DNA from: Adiantum capillus-veneris
Taxonomy: Eukaryota > Streptophyta > Polypodiopsida > Polypodiales > Pteridaceae
Assembly: GCA_014529385.2 (NCBI GenBank)
Contig: CM043955.1
Coordinates: forward strand, 151,500,140-151,564,139
Direction: 5' to 3'
Length of the DNA stretch: 64,000 nucleotides
In this document: one piece after another, positions 10,677-21,299 of the stretch
How positions within the stretch are numbered: the first letter of the stretch is position 1
Layout: every line of letters starts with the position of its first letter
Position numbers and translations under genes: made by a program
Notes under the pieces: model-generated
Seen by the model: only the letters and a program-made list of their open reading frames with translations
Told to the model about the DNA's origin: nothing
The model's database searches: none

Positions 10677-11261
10677 AGATACGAGTCGTTATTCTGCAGG
10701 TATCTCTAGCCCTGGGCATCTGGAAGCTCTTGAAATTTTTACCTCGAAGTGTCCTTGAGCTTACCAACTGTTTCTGACAACTTTTAAGCTTACTCTCCAA
10801 TCGGATTGAGTGGTTTCAAGTCTTTGCAAGCTATTTCTAGCTGTAGACCTGAAATTCTGCAACTTCCAATAACAACTCACACTTGATTCTTTCAAAGAGA
10901 TCAATGTTCTGAAATCCACCTCGGATCCTACTTACCCTACTCCTAGATTCTCATGCAATGGGGTTGTGGAATGTGTCCACAAACACTCGTTTTCTTGCCT
11001 TTTATGGTTTTTGGAGCATTGATCTTAAGACTTGTTTCGTCTACCAATCATCCTCAAATCCTAATCTATTTCTACAATCCTACAATCCTAAAGGCACTCA
11101 GCAAGTATGATTACCTCCAGGCTACCTCTACACAGCAAAAGACGAAAATCTTAAGCTATGCGGTTTCTAAAAGAAAGTTTTGAACTCTAGGAAATCCTAG
11201 AGGAAGTTAAAGGATAACTTCACAAGACGCTTGTGTTTTTCCCTAGTTTAGGTCTCTTCGA

Positions 11262-11279
11262 TCCCCGGCAGTGGTGCCA
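11262..11279 (-). other. Primer-binding site, tRNA-Asp type
   Basis: The minus strand reads TGGCACCACTGCCGGGGA, which by my alignment matches 15 of 18 bases of the tRNA-Asp-type site used by plant Athila/Tat-like elements. It is followed (minus sense, upstream) by a CA end at 11282, as expected for a 5' LTR / primer-site junction, and lies on the correct side of gag. Confidence 0.75.
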
Positions 11280-11281
11280 AA

Positions 11282-12040
11282 TGTGGGACGAATGTCTACC
11301 CTCACCATCCTATCTTATTGCAGTATTAGAGAGAACCACGATTAATTTGTCAACCCATGGGATGAAGCTGACTCGCCTAGTGCATAGAGGCTACAAGATT
11401 GGCAAACAAATCACATCTGTTACAGCATCAAATGACATCCAAACATAATGAAACTTTTAGGACATGTTTATAAGACCTAAGCACACATGCTTATGATCTC
11501 AAACCCCACTTTAGGTCAAGTTCCAAAATCGCGATTATTAACCGCAATGGATTTTTAACCTAGTCGTTTTTGACCCAAAATGCATCTAAATGCTTAGCAA
11601 TGATGCCCCAATACCCCGCCTATGCTTAATTTTTCATTTGAAAGTGTAAATTCCTAGTTATGATGAAATTAGGCCACGGATCGGCGACGCCAAAAGCTAT
11701 GAAATACTGTGAACTGCCTACGTCAATGTGTAGAGCTCTTACCTGTGGTTGCAATGCAACAAACGTGACTGCAATGTGACAACCGGGGAGGAAGTAGGAA
11801 GCACGAGAAGGAGAGGAGTGAGTGTGGTTAGCTCACGCTGCGTTCTACTATCCAAAAACTTCTAAAAAACTTACAAAAATTGGCTTTTATACCTTAGCCA
11901 AGGTTTTTGGGTGGTCAAAACTAATAATCTGGAGTTCTACCAAAGCTAGGTGATGACAGGTTGATACAATCTGGAAGCTTGTAGACCTGGCTCATTAATT
12001 AGAGAGTTTATCCAAGAAAATAGGTGTTACAATATTCCTA
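11282..12040 (-). other. Probable 5' LTR of element A (right edge uncertain)
   Basis: It starts on the plus strand with TGTGGGACG directly beside the primer site. It contains a copy of the AATCGCGATTATT motif (about 11527) and a minus-strand TATA box. I could not place its outer end or find the matching direct repeat by eye, so it may be truncated by later insertions. No coding sequence is seen. Confidence 0.5.
11883..11891 (-). promoter_or_regulatory. TATA box of the element A LTR
   Basis: The minus strand reads TATAAAAGC, about 600 bp upstream of the primer site. This position suits a promoter at the U3/R border. Confidence 0.5.
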
Positions 12041-12112
12041 ATTTATCAAAATAATAAGTGTTTTACAAAGAGAACTCTGAAAATTGGTATTTGTGTTAGC
12101 TTGCTGCTAAGA

Positions 12113-12217
12113 GTAGACGATGATGATGATATGGAATGGGAGATAGCTTCAGAATGCTTTGATATGGATGAAAAAGATGATATGATTGGTGTGTTTGATG
12201 GAGATGAAGATGTATGA
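12113..12217 (+). pseudogene. Acidic C-terminal coding relic
   Basis: A short plus-strand frame encodes an Asp/Glu/Met-rich tail beginning VDDDDDMEWEIASECFDMD and ending at TGA 12217. Acidic tails of this kind occur at the C-termini of several plant transposases and nuclear proteins, but nothing upstream identifies it. It may be the end of an inserted, otherwise lost element. Confidence 0.2.
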
Positions 12218-12292
12218 CTTAAGATCTATAAGTTTTGCTCGTTGTGAGTATGTGAAAATTATGACACGTCGCCATTTTACACTACAACATGT

Positions 12293-12294
<2 letters not shown>

Positions 12295-12337
<43 letters not shown>
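12295..12337. repeat. (CT)n microsatellite
   Basis: About 20 uninterrupted CT units. Similar CT tracts recur inside LTRs in this window. Confidence 0.95.
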
Positions 12338-12342
<5 letters not shown>

Positions 12343-12581
12343 ACTTTTGCAATAAGAGTCATAATTATAGATAATTATTGTTTAGACATAGGGAAAGATC
12401 AAAAGCGTTAGGTCAGACTAAGGTATTGTTTCGCTTGCCACTCTTAAGGTGGGTAAGTACGTTGCCTAAAAAATCCCTTTTGTTTTGCTCTTGTGGCACT
12501 TCCATGCACTTCAAGAGTCGTTTACAAGTATGACACATGGAGTAGATATCCATGGCTTTATTCTAGGGAGGGGGACTAGTA

Positions 12582-12639
12582 GATATGCATTCTGGGGAAA
12601 CCCATGGAAAGATATGCATTCTGGGGAAGCCCATGGAAA
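12582..12639. repeat. 29-bp tandem duplication
   Basis: Two adjacent units starting GATATGCATTCTGGGGAA (12582-12610 and 12611-12639), differing at one base. The surrounding 12340-12950 shows no gene I can support. Confidence 0.85.
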
Positions 12640-12955
12640 ATCTCTCTCGCTTTGCTTTCTAGTTTCTATTTGCAAGTTGTGGAGAGGAGGAAAGCATGCC
12701 ATTGTTCTGGTCTTTGTATATGACTTCCAATCCACAATGCCCGCATAGACCCCCTTCTATCCAAACTGAAGCATCATGTTGCGGGAGTGAATGATTGTGG
12801 AGATAGTCGTGTGCATGTAGATACTTCAGGGTCCAAAGAAGAGCAATTATTATCTACAAAATGTTACTGGGATAACTCTATTGTTCCTTTTGTGGTTACA
12901 TGATCGCAAATGGCAGGTTGACTGCCATGTACAGTGCACTCTCTTATCCAGTGCT

Positions 12956-13690
12956 CTACATGCTGCCATTCCAAAAATGTGAAATGAGCATTGGACGCTC
13001 TATGTGGTGGATCATGACAAGTGGATAAATAATTCCGCAATGAGTGATGTCCAAAGTTGTAGCTTTGTCTTTGACCTGCTGATCCATTGTGGGTCCATGC
13101 AAGTGGACTTTGAAGATTTTTGATGCATACAGTGGCTCTTTAAATGCAGGGTGTGTGACACCTACACGCTTCATGTGTGCCCATCTTCGTTCTCCTACCT
13201 GCGGAGCTTGTATATTGAAGATTGCAGTTTTTGGCAAAAGATGTAATACAGGGGGGAGCTGAGACTAATTGAGAATGAGAGAAACACTAGCAGTAGACTC
13301 TATTCTAATTGTAGTTTTTGGCTTTGCAAGAGCATCAGAAGGGCTAACTTCCACTCTCCGGTGCTTTGCTGCTCTTTCTAGCTTTCCCTTGCTCTTGAAC
13401 TCATTATTTAACTGTTGCACAAGTTGTATGCGAGTAGCTATGCCTAGAAACGCAATGATTTCAAGATTTTTTAGATCCTGAAAAATCTTTTCAATCTGTC
13501 AAATAGATTGCTTGACCATGTTCAATAATAAACCTGATGTCATTAGAGACATGTCAAAAGAAACGGGCATAAATGCGTGCTGAAGCTGGTCAAAGACAAA
13601 CTTTGATAATGCCTCTGTGGGTTGGTAATACTATTATGGAGCAGAGGGGTTTAGGCAACGAAGAAGCTCAGGCTCTGACATGTGATGAAA
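12956..13690 (-). pseudogene. Unidentified coding relic
   Basis: The minus strand from about 13690 reads a protein-like sequence through several stops: MSEPELLRCLNPSAP, then QPTEALSKFVFDQLQHAFMP, then DLKNLEIIAFLGIATRIQLV, and from 13237 an open 93-codon stretch including ERRWAHMKRVGVTHPAF. The amino-acid mix and continuity across stops suggest a decayed real gene, most likely from a mobile element given the surroundings. I recognise no family. Confidence 0.35.
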
Positions 13691-13929
13691 GTGAAGTACT
13701 ATCACTTCGAAGGAAAATTTTTATTGATGTTTTGCTAGCTTAATATCTGCAAGATATAATTTTATAACATAAATGTTGTTAGAAGAGGGGAAACTATCAA
13801 ATTCGTGTCATGTTTGTTAATTTAGATTCCATACACAATTTGACTTAATTCATAGTAAACAATGATTTATTATGATTGCAATACATTGTACACAATAGAG
13901 AGGAGAATACACAAAGAGAGACATGGAGA

Positions 13930-14600
13930 GAGGTGAACAGGCTAGGAGTGTGAGGTATGCTCATCATAAGAACTAGACCCTATTATGTGTGTTACATAAT
14001 ATACAATGTGAGGTACGCTCAACACAAGTCTTGGACATTGTTGTAATGTCTATTGATAGTTCAATCAATCTAATCCCTAATGAGGTGTGTGGAACGCACA
14101 ACACAACCATCAACAGACAATTTAAAATTCTTGGATTGTGGTCAAACATCGTACATATTTACATCCAAGACAACACTAACTCATCTATTAATGAGTGGCA
14201 TATCTACGGATCCAAAAGTACAAGGCATATCATGCTAAGATGAAGAGGGTATAGGTATGCATCTCTCCACTCTTAGGTAGAAAAACGTATCCCTTATATC
14301 TCTATGTAGTAAGAACATTGATGTGACTTGATCCAATCCATGATGAAGTGTGTGCAGCTCACAACAAAAACATTAGTGGACAACTTAACAATCTCAAATG
14401 CAGGCCAAGTATCATATGTATCTATATCCAAGACAACACCAAGTGATCTAGTGATGAAAAATGATGCGTTTTTGGAGTTCGAAACACAAGAGTAACCAAA
14501 GCATCACACAAAGATGAAGACGGCATAAACTATGCATCTCTCCACTCTTTGTTTGATGAACAAAAATCTTGTGTGTCTACGTGAAACAAATAATAATTTG
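13930..14600. repeat. Diverged tandem duplication, about 290-bp unit
   Basis: The stretches at about 14040-14300 and 14325-14590 share, in the same order, GTGTG(T/C)..GC(A/T)CACAAC, a GACAA(C)TT(A/T)A segment, ACATCCAAGACAACAC-like runs, GATGAAGA.GG(C/T)ATA and ATGCATCTCTCCACTCTT. The order is conserved but identity is moderate. No coding sequence is seen between 13690 and 15047. It may be internal repetition of an LTR. Confidence 0.6.
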
Positions 14601-14659
14601 AGCTGATCTAAAATTGAGCAACCTATAGGTCATTCTGGAGTGAGAGGTGTAGCATCAAG

Positions 14660-14930
14660 CCTACTGCACTCCATGAGTCGACCACTAAACCCTAAGCTCA
14701 GCCCTGTGGTGAGAGAAAGACAATTGCACCACACGAGTGAGAATCTAAGTCTATCCTAAAACCCTTCTCTGGAGTGAGCCAAGTGGCTGCACAACACGAG
14801 AAAAGTGACTAGTTTCTACACACTTTAGGGGTGAGCCGGATGGCTACACACCACGAAGTGGCCTATAACCTGCAAGCCAGCTCTGTGGTGAGAGTAAAAC
14901 AACTGCAGCACACACGAGTCTCGCACAACA
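14660..14930. repeat. Imperfect minisatellite
   Basis: Four loosely repeated units built on GTG(A/G)GAG or GTGAGCC, then AA(G/C)TGGCT or AACTGCA, then CACAC(C/G)ACGAG. The period is about 60-75 bp. Confidence 0.5.
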
Positions 14931-15061
14931 CACAAAAACAAGTTAGAAAAGAAGAGGATAAGGTGAAAATTTTACCTCAAGCTCTGCCTGTCCCAAAATC
15001 TTCCTCAAGCTTTGGCACTGCTTTCAATCGAAACTGGCAATGGTTCTTATATAAAATATTT

Positions 15062-15119
15062 TTCGATCAAAAGCCTTTTCGATCGAAAGATATTTTGATT
15101 GAAATATCTTTTGATCGAG
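15062..15119. repeat. Inverted-repeat cluster built on TCGATC
   Basis: GATCGAAAGATATTT (15081-15095) is mirrored by AAATATCTTTTGATC (15102-15116) with one mismatch. The flanking TCGATCAAAAG (15063-15073) is exactly complementary to CTTTTGATCGA (15109-15119). A TATA-like run, TTATATAAAATATT, lies immediately left at about 15046. This may be the edge of an LTR or a small inserted element that truncated element B. Confidence 0.55.
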
Positions 15120-15149
15120 TATATAAATGCAACGCAAATACCCTTGGCT

Positions 15150-15335
15150 TGGATGGTAATCTTATTTAGAGATGGCTTTCCTAACTGACACCACACTCCA
15201 TATGATAGCAGATTATATTCAACACCCGTGTCCAATAAGGCGTTATGCACTTTCCCATAGGCGCTATTTAACTCAATTGGGTATTGTATAGTTGTGTCAG
15301 AGTCTATAACCAATCATCCTCTGTTTCAATTTGAA
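15150..15335 (-). pseudogene. Element B: second retropepsin-like domain after integrase
   Basis: About 70 bp after the integrase stop (15399) the minus strand reads ETEDDWL, a stop, and in a shifted frame QYPIELNSAYGKVHNALLDTG followed by VEYNLLSYGVW. The DTG with the following hydrophobic pattern matches the front half of a retropepsin, and the DDWL lead-in matches that of element A's PR2 (DDDWLDGMDLRI). The closing ILG segment is missing because the element is cut off near 15150. The intact DTG here shows that the ancestral domain had the catalytic motif which element A has lost. Confidence 0.65.
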
Positions 15336-15398
15336 ATGCATGTGTAACTCCAAGGTTGGATTCTCGTTTTATACGTTGCTATTGCTCCTTATATGTTG

Positions 15399-16333
15399 CT
15401 ATTGCTTCTTAGCCTCAGCTTGAGCTTGTATATTTTTCAATTCTGCTTGTACCTTGACTGCCTTTTTTTGGATGGCACGTAGCTCCTCTTGGCTTAAAGG
15501 ATCATAGTATCTTTTAAATTTAGTCCCATTGAGGAATCCAATGGTTTCAAACCCATCAAGAGTATCCACACAAATGGTACCTTGCGGGGTGATTTTGCAT
15601 ACTCTATATGGTCCCTTTCCTGCATATTTCAACTTTTTCTTCTCGTTACATACTCCATACATAAGGACATTATCCCCAACCTTGATATCCTTGTTCTTTA
15701 AATGACGATCAAACCATTTCTTTCTCCTATCTTTCTCCACAAGTGCATTTTGCAGAGCCAATTGTCTTTCTTCATCTAACCTCTCAAGGATATATAAATG
15801 CTCAACTAAAGGGTTACCATCCCAACCTTCTTGTGAAGCTACCCGCAGACTAGGAGTTACAAACTCCCATGGCATAACTGCTTCTTGGCCATATACCATT
15901 TTGAATGGTTTACAATTGATAGCCACTTTGTAAGCAGTACGATAATCCCATAGAGCTAACCTCAGCTTCAATCCCCAATCTGTGCGATGAGCTTCCACTA
16001 GTTTGGTCAAGATAGAATTTAAAGTCTTGTTAGTGCTCTTATCTTGGCCATTTGGTTGTGGATAATAAGGTGTAGACTTATGGTGGGATGTCATGAAGTT
16101 TGTTGTGAGTTCCTTTATCACTCCATTTACAAAATGAATACCATTATCACTCACAATCTCAAGGGAACAACCAAATCGTGTAATAATGTTCTCAAAGAGA
16201 AACTTAGCAGTTGATCTTGCATCAGCCCTGCGTGTTGCCTTGGCTTCCACCCACTTTGTCACATAGTCAGTGGCAACAATATATATCGAGATTGAGTGTT
16301 ACGAGCTGCCAGACTAATTGGGCCTACAAAGTC
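15399..16333 (-). pseudogene. Element B: integrase core and C-terminus
   Basis: A single open frame of 287 codons (16262-15399). It begins with MTKWVEAKATRRADAR, then has EIVSDNGIHFVNG (second catalytic Asp) and PYYPQPNGQDKSTNKT. In the last, the expected catalytic Glu of NGQxE is Asp. The C-terminal domain includes KKLKYAGKGPYRVCKITPQG and LNGTKFKRYYDPL, a gypsy integrase tail. It ends with a Gln/Ala/Lys-rich segment. The frame is unusually well preserved for this element. The first catalytic Asp would lie just upstream of 16262, near the solo LTR insertion. Confidence 0.8.
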
Positions 16334-16338
16334 TAAAC

Positions 16339-16522
16339 TGTTGGGTATTCAAGCCTAGTATTGTCTTAGCTCGTGAGTACAGTGGGTACAAACCCTTATA
16401 GCATGCAGGTTAGTCTAGTTGCAAGTCAAGTCTGCATGCAGTTTGCAAGGTCCAAAGTTATTTATATTGTAAAGGCTTCTATAATCAATAGTAGCATGTT
16501 TTGGTTTTCAAGCTGTGAATCG

Positions 16523-16579
<57 letters not shown>

Positions 16580-16637
16580 CTCACTCTCTGTTGTAGCACG
16601 CTTGCACCACCATGCTGCCATAGCCGTAGACCCAACA
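16339..16637. mobile_element. Solo LTR (299 bp) with TSD TAAAC
   Basis: It begins TGTTGGGT and ends ACCCAACA, a perfect 8-bp terminal inverted repeat with TG...CA ends. It is flanked by the 5-bp direct repeat TAAAC at 16334-16338 and 16638-16642. It lies inside element B's integrase, so it is younger than B. It contains a long CT tract (about 16528-16574). No internal coding region is present, as expected after LTR-LTR recombination. Confidence 0.9.
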
Positions 16638-16642
16638 TAAAC

Positions 16643-17160
16643 CCCATGTTTCAAATGGTTGAGTCACTTTAATAGGATGTAAGGGAATCTTATCCTTTCA
16701 TTGTGTGATCTTGTAACATTGGCATTCATCACACCCTTTTGCAAAAAGTGAGGCATCCTTGAATAAGGTAAGCCACCAATAGCCTAATTGCAACACCTTT
16801 CTAGCAATTAGTTCCCCTTAAAAGTTTCCTCTGGCTATACCCATGTGGGCTTCTTGTAGTATGTGTGAATACTCATCCTCACGAGCACAACATCTAAGAA
16901 AATCTTCCTTCCCTAGCTTGTAGAGAGGTCCTACAATTAGAGACTAAGTTTCACATTCCTTTAGCAATATTTGAGCTATATCCTTACAATGCTCTTTGGG
17001 TGGAAAACCATTAACTGATAAGTTCACAATATTCTCTCTCCATTTAGGCATGGTCTCGACTAGGAATAAGGAAGTATCGGGCAATTCGTCATGGATTCTA
17101 GTAGGGACTTCACCATTGGGTATGCGAGACAAAATGATCCTCCATGACATGTCTTTTACT
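16643..17160 (-). pseudogene. Element B: integrase zinc-binding region
   Basis: Minus-strand frames with several stops. 17150-16944 gives RIHDELPDTSLFLVETMPKW, and after a stop the sequence continues with HILQEAHMGIARGNF and, near 16725, a CDECQ pair: the His and Cys pairs of the H2C2 zinc-binding domain. It joins the core (16262) across the solo LTR. Multiple stops make it inactive. Confidence 0.6.
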
Positions 17161-17320
17161 AGGTGTCACCACAACGGTAAAATAAAACTCAAGAATAATT
17201 AACAACCATTGTGTAATTCTTCCCCTAGAACAAGGTTTATTTACTAGATACAACAATGCTTGATGATCCACATAGAAAACAAACTTGTTTCTTCACTGCA
17301 TAAATCATAGCTAAACCTTC

Positions 17321-18340
17321 CTACTCTGTAGTGGTGTAGTTCCTCTCAGCATCATTTAATTGACGAATTGCAAAGATAATGGGGTAGTCCAATTTATGTT
17401 CTCTTGGTTGAGCTAGAACACACCCAATAGCAAAGTTTGATGCATCAATATGCACATGGAAAATTACATTCCAATCAGGCTTTTGTAGAATGGGAGCACT
17501 TGTTAAGGACTTTGTTAATAACTCATAAGCATGGTCACACTCCGCCGTCCAGTGGAACTCAATTAGAAGCTTGTACAATGGGCGAGCTATCTCAGCAAAA
17601 TTTAAAGTAAACCGCCGATTATAATTTAACATGGCCCATGAACCTTTGAACTGCTTTATAATTTGTAGGTGGTGGAAAATTGGAAATGGCTTTACTTTTG
17701 CTCTCATCTATGGAAATTCCATTTTTGGACACTATATGCCCTAAAATGACTCCATGTTTAACCCAAAATTGGCATTTGACGGGGTTTAATGAGATGCAGT
17801 ACAATCTGCACTTTTCAAACACTTTTCATAAACATGATAGATGGTCTTTCCAAGAGGGATAAATACAAATTTCATCTAAGAAAGCTTTGTAAAAGTCCCT
17901 CAAATATTCCCTAAAAGTAGTGTTTATCAATCTTTGGAAGGTAGCAGGGGCATTGGTTAATCCAAAAGCCATAACACGAAATGCGAACACTCCAAATTTG
18001 ATCATAAAAACAATTTTAGCTTGGTCCTCTAGTGCAATTTTGATTTGACTGTAGCTAGAGTACCCATCTAAAAATCTATAAAGCTTCCTTCCCTGCAACT
18101 CTTTCAAGCACATGTTTTAAATATGGCAAGGGGTAATGGTCTCTCCTAGTGGCTGCATTGACCTTCTTGATATCCATGCAGACTCTGAGTTTCCCATTCT
18201 TTTTTGGCACAATAACTATTGGAGACATCCATTTTGAGTGCTCAATAGGGTATATAAATCCGCATTTGACAAGCTTTTCAATCTCTTCTTGAACAATCTT
18301 TGCATACTTAGGATTCATTGGGTAGGGTCATTGCTAGATT
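17321..18340 (-). pseudogene. Element B: reverse transcriptase and RNase H
   Basis: Overlapping minus frames 18318-18076, 18113-17826, 17822-17619 and 17707-17321. Visible motifs are SPIVIVPKKNGKLRVCMDIK, RFLDGYSSYSQIKIALED, FRVMAFGLTNAPATFQRLIN and an FLDE where YxDD is expected, then ILGHIVSKNGI and the RNase H motif HVHIDASNFAIGCVLAQ. It has the same arrangement as element A. At least three frame changes and the lost catalytic Asp make it inactive. Confidence 0.8.
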
Positions 18341-18538
18341 GGTTTAGCCATGCTAATCATGGGAACTGTGTGTTGTACCATGGAAGGTGGAACACCTTTC
18401 ATATCATGATATGTCCAAGTAAATATATCCCTAAATTCCTTGAGAACCTCCTTGAGTACATATTCCTTAGTCGTTGACAGATCTCAGGCAATGAAAACAG
18501 GTTTGGATTCCTCACTTGGGTCTGCTAACTCTATTTTC

Positions 18539-19260
18539 TTAACTATCACTGGACCATCCTAAACTCCATGCTTCCATTGATAGGTGTTCTCTGGGCCTTG
18601 TATACACAATCTTACGCTCCTTTGTGGTGTAGGATTTGAAATGATCAGGTGAGAATGTAAATCTGTGGAGTCTTGTTGTTCTGTGGACTATGATTTCTCT
18701 TCTGCTTCCTTTTGTTGTTGAGCTAGCTCTCGATTTTGTCATCTCCTTATAGTACGGCTCAACTTTGGCTTCTCTATAGCTTCTAGCTATGTGTGTCAAT
18801 GGGTTGTGAACTGTATTACATGACATTTTGAAGGTATTCACCGCAATTATCTACCAACTTCCGATGAGCATCACATGCCCCCATATAATTGAGCCATTTT
18901 GTGATAGATTTCTTTTTGTTTATCCTAGAATATACATTGTTGATATTATCGCCTCTTATATTGCTTGCTCCTCTTGTCTAATTTTTTATTATGGGCGATC
19001 TCTAGTGAGAAATCGCTAGATAAATTGCTACTTGTGTCTTATCCTCTCCATGATAGATTGTCATCCAGGGTACCACTGGGCCTTGAATGGTTTGTGCCCA
19101 CATTTGCACCAAGATTTAACTTAGATTCTTTGTCCTTAGAGTAAATTTCAATTGATGATTTTGACTTCGAATCGTGTGGGCTATAGTCTTTTGAGACGCT
19201 ACTAGTTCCAATGTCAAACAAGCCTTCATTTGGTAGGTCATCAGAAACTATATGCATTTA
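18539..19260 (-). pseudogene. Element B: spacer region
   Basis: Short minus frames (18841-18539, 19257-19039) lie between retropepsin and RT. The first is Arg/Ser/Thr-rich; the second has many Asp/Ser/Lys residues. Position and broken frames match the equivalent spacer of element A. No domain is recognisable. Confidence 0.3.
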
Positions 19261-19625
19261 TTCTATCATATTTAAAGGTACAAGTTGTGGCATTTCATCC
19301 CCCTTAGGTGTTACCCAGATCATCCCCCTATTTCCCCAAGTGTCTATGGCTGCTGCTAGGTGGACCTAATCCACATTATCAGACTCACACATCCTAGGTA
19401 GAGCATTCATATAAGGCGAATATTTCCTAACATTAGTGTCCCTTTTACACGTGTAACAATACTACAATGGGGCTGAGTGAATTGTGGTGCCAGATTTATG
19501 ATCAATTATAAATCTATTTCCTAGAGAATGTGCTCGACCAGTTATAAGATCAACTTGAAGGATAGAGTCTTGGAACTGCAAGTAGACATGGTTTTTAGAC
19601 CAATCATGCACCATTTTTGCTTCCC

Positions 19626-20129
19626 TCATGAAGGACGCCCTAATATTATCTCAAATGACATAGTGTGCTTGGAGAAATCCATAACAATGAAGGTATGCCT
19701 TATTTTGTGTCCAAATACCTTGACCTTGAGGTCTTCTAGCATCCCAATAGGTTTAAGAATAGTCCCATTGGCTATCTTTACCACTATGTTTGTAGTCCCA
19801 AGGTGAGGTCTTCCCACAATTTTCCATTAATTTTTAGTTACAATGCTAACTTCAGTACCACCATCAAGGATTCCCTTCACAGTTAATCCATTGGTAGTGA
19901 TTGGTATGGTCGCATTGGATTCATCGTCTTCAAAGTATTGTCCGAACTTGTTAACAGGTATTTCAACAAGAGAGTTCTCATCTAGGTTGGCTTGTGGATC
20001 TAAATGTTTCTCCTCTATTGGCACCTCCCTAGCTCCATCAATATGTGAAAATTGTGGTAGCCCAAATTTTAGTTCTCCATTGAGGAAAGCTTGAAGAGCT
20101 AAGAATAGCTCGGGATATAGTTTAGACAT
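19626..20129 (-). pseudogene. Element B: retropepsin PR1
   Basis: Frame 20129-19827 ends in TVKGILDGGTEVSIVTKN, where the catalytic DSG/DTG has become DGG. After a one-step frame change, 19817-19626 continues with MGRPHLGTTNIVVKIANGT and closes with SFEIILGRPS. The body and the closing segment align by eye with element A PR1 (YDIILGIPF). Inactive because of the frameshift and altered active site. Confidence 0.7.
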
Positions 20130-20433
20130 GATGGTGGTTCTAACTTCTCAAGCCATGAAATCCATCAATTTAGCAATATTCTATGGTACTTTATAGGCTT
20201 CAGACCCTTGACATAGGGAAGATGGGATCTCCATTTCTTTGATAGGGTCAAGTAATCCCTCTGCAAACATTTTCTCCAACAAGAAGGGAGTACGTCAACT
20301 ATCCAATGACTTAAAGTCACTTTCTTCTTGGATAACACTAGGTATGGCTAGTGGTCTATGGTCTTTGTGAGGTTGATCTAGATCTACCTAGGTGCTGGCT
20401 CTAGATCCCTTTGGGTTTCTTCTACCAAACCCA

Positions 20434-21240
20434 TTAATTGCTTGAGTCGCTTGATCTCTTGTATAGGGTCTGGGTAGTTCCTATCTTCTTCTTGGGTTCC
20501 TTGGGTCTTGGCCATTGTGGCTCATGATTATCTTCCTTGTTTGTTTCTTTCCTAGTGACCATTTTAGTCTCCATGGTCTCATTTGAATTAGAATCCTCTT
20601 CAGCATCGTTCATATATACAGGGTTTTCACCAGTCCCTATGTTGGTCTTTGAACTAGGGTTTGAATTTGTTTCTTTTTGCGATCTCTTCCTTCGCATATT
20701 CTTCTTATTCCAAGATTGGGCAATTGATTTTGTGTCTCTTTCTTCAAGAATATAATTTTGGTTTTCGAGAATCGATCGTGTGAGTATATTTACTGGTACT
20801 ACATATGTACTTTGTGATGGCTCCTTGGTAACTTCAATTAAGTTCAAATGGAGTGATCTTTGGGCATTTGGATTATTAGGACATTGGGCAATTAAATGAT
20901 TTGTGCCACATCAATTACACATGAGTAGCGGCATTGTAGTTGTACTTGCTTGACTGGTTGACATTAGTGTGGCATTCTTTTGTAGTCTAATAGGAAACTT
21001 GGCTACACGTTGTGGACCCCCACACTGGTAGCATTGAAAAGGTGGTCTCTTGGCAATGAAATTGATATTTTGGCCTCTTAACACAAGAGTAGCTACTTGA
21101 TAGACAAGTTTGCCAATAGTCCTCCATGTAGTATTGTGGACTTTCTTCAAGTGCATCAATGGGTGAAAGCATGTATAGGTGGTCCAAAAAGGGCTGTCTT
21201 GGACACTCCTCTTTAAAGTAGTTTTTGGGAACTTCTGAGT
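20434..21240 (-). pseudogene. Element B: gag C-terminal region with decayed zinc knuckles
   Basis: The frame 21159-20911 contains FQCYQCGGPQRVAKFP, a first Cys cluster. The next residues read CN-stop-CGTNHLIAQC, a CCHC knuckle interrupted by TGA. The following frame (20847-20434) is Asn/Glu/Ser/Lys-rich with SYNVPVNI-like segments and RPKEPKKKIG. Two knuckles in tandem match element A's layout. Sequence right of about 21240 loses similarity to gag. Confidence 0.55.
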
Positions 21241-21299
21241 CTACATTTGATTTTTGTGGAGGAAACGCAATGATAAGTAGTGAAGATGAGGGGATTTTT

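Larger units (their letters stand above)
2831..11281 (-). mobile_element. Ty3/gypsy LTR retrotransposon A (decayed, internal region)
   Basis: In minus-strand order from the primer site at 11262-11279 the element holds gag with two zinc knuckles, a Lys/Glu-rich segment, a retropepsin (PR1), a spacer, reverse transcriptase/RNase H, integrase, then a second retropepsin-like domain (PR2) and a basic tail ending beside a polypurine tract. The RT-before-integrase order defines Ty3/gypsy. The tRNA-Asp-like primer site resembles that of plant Athila/Tat-type elements. Every domain is broken by frameshifts or stops and the RT active site is mutated, so it cannot be autonomous. The internal length of about 8.4 kb is long for the superfamily, partly because of the extra post-integrase segment. 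Confidence 0.85.
15047..21240 (-). mobile_element. Ty3/gypsy LTR retrotransposon B (decayed, both ends lost)
   Basis: The minus-strand order gag (about 21240-20434), retropepsin (20129-19626), spacer, RT/RNase H (18340-17321), integrase (17160-15399), second retropepsin-like domain (about 15330-15150) mirrors element A. No LTR pair, primer site or polypurine tract could be placed. The left side ends in the inverted-repeat cluster near 15.1 kb and the right side in repeat DNA near 21.25 kb. It belongs to the same broad lineage as A (shared VPKKNGKLRVC..KKVNA, shared post-integrase domain), but the two are clearly different families. A solo LTR interrupts the integrase. Confidence 0.8.

Noticed and set aside
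2040-12040. A matched LTR pair for gypsy element A
   Set aside because: The sequences next to the polypurine tract and the primer site could not be aligned by eye; only the small palindrome is shared.
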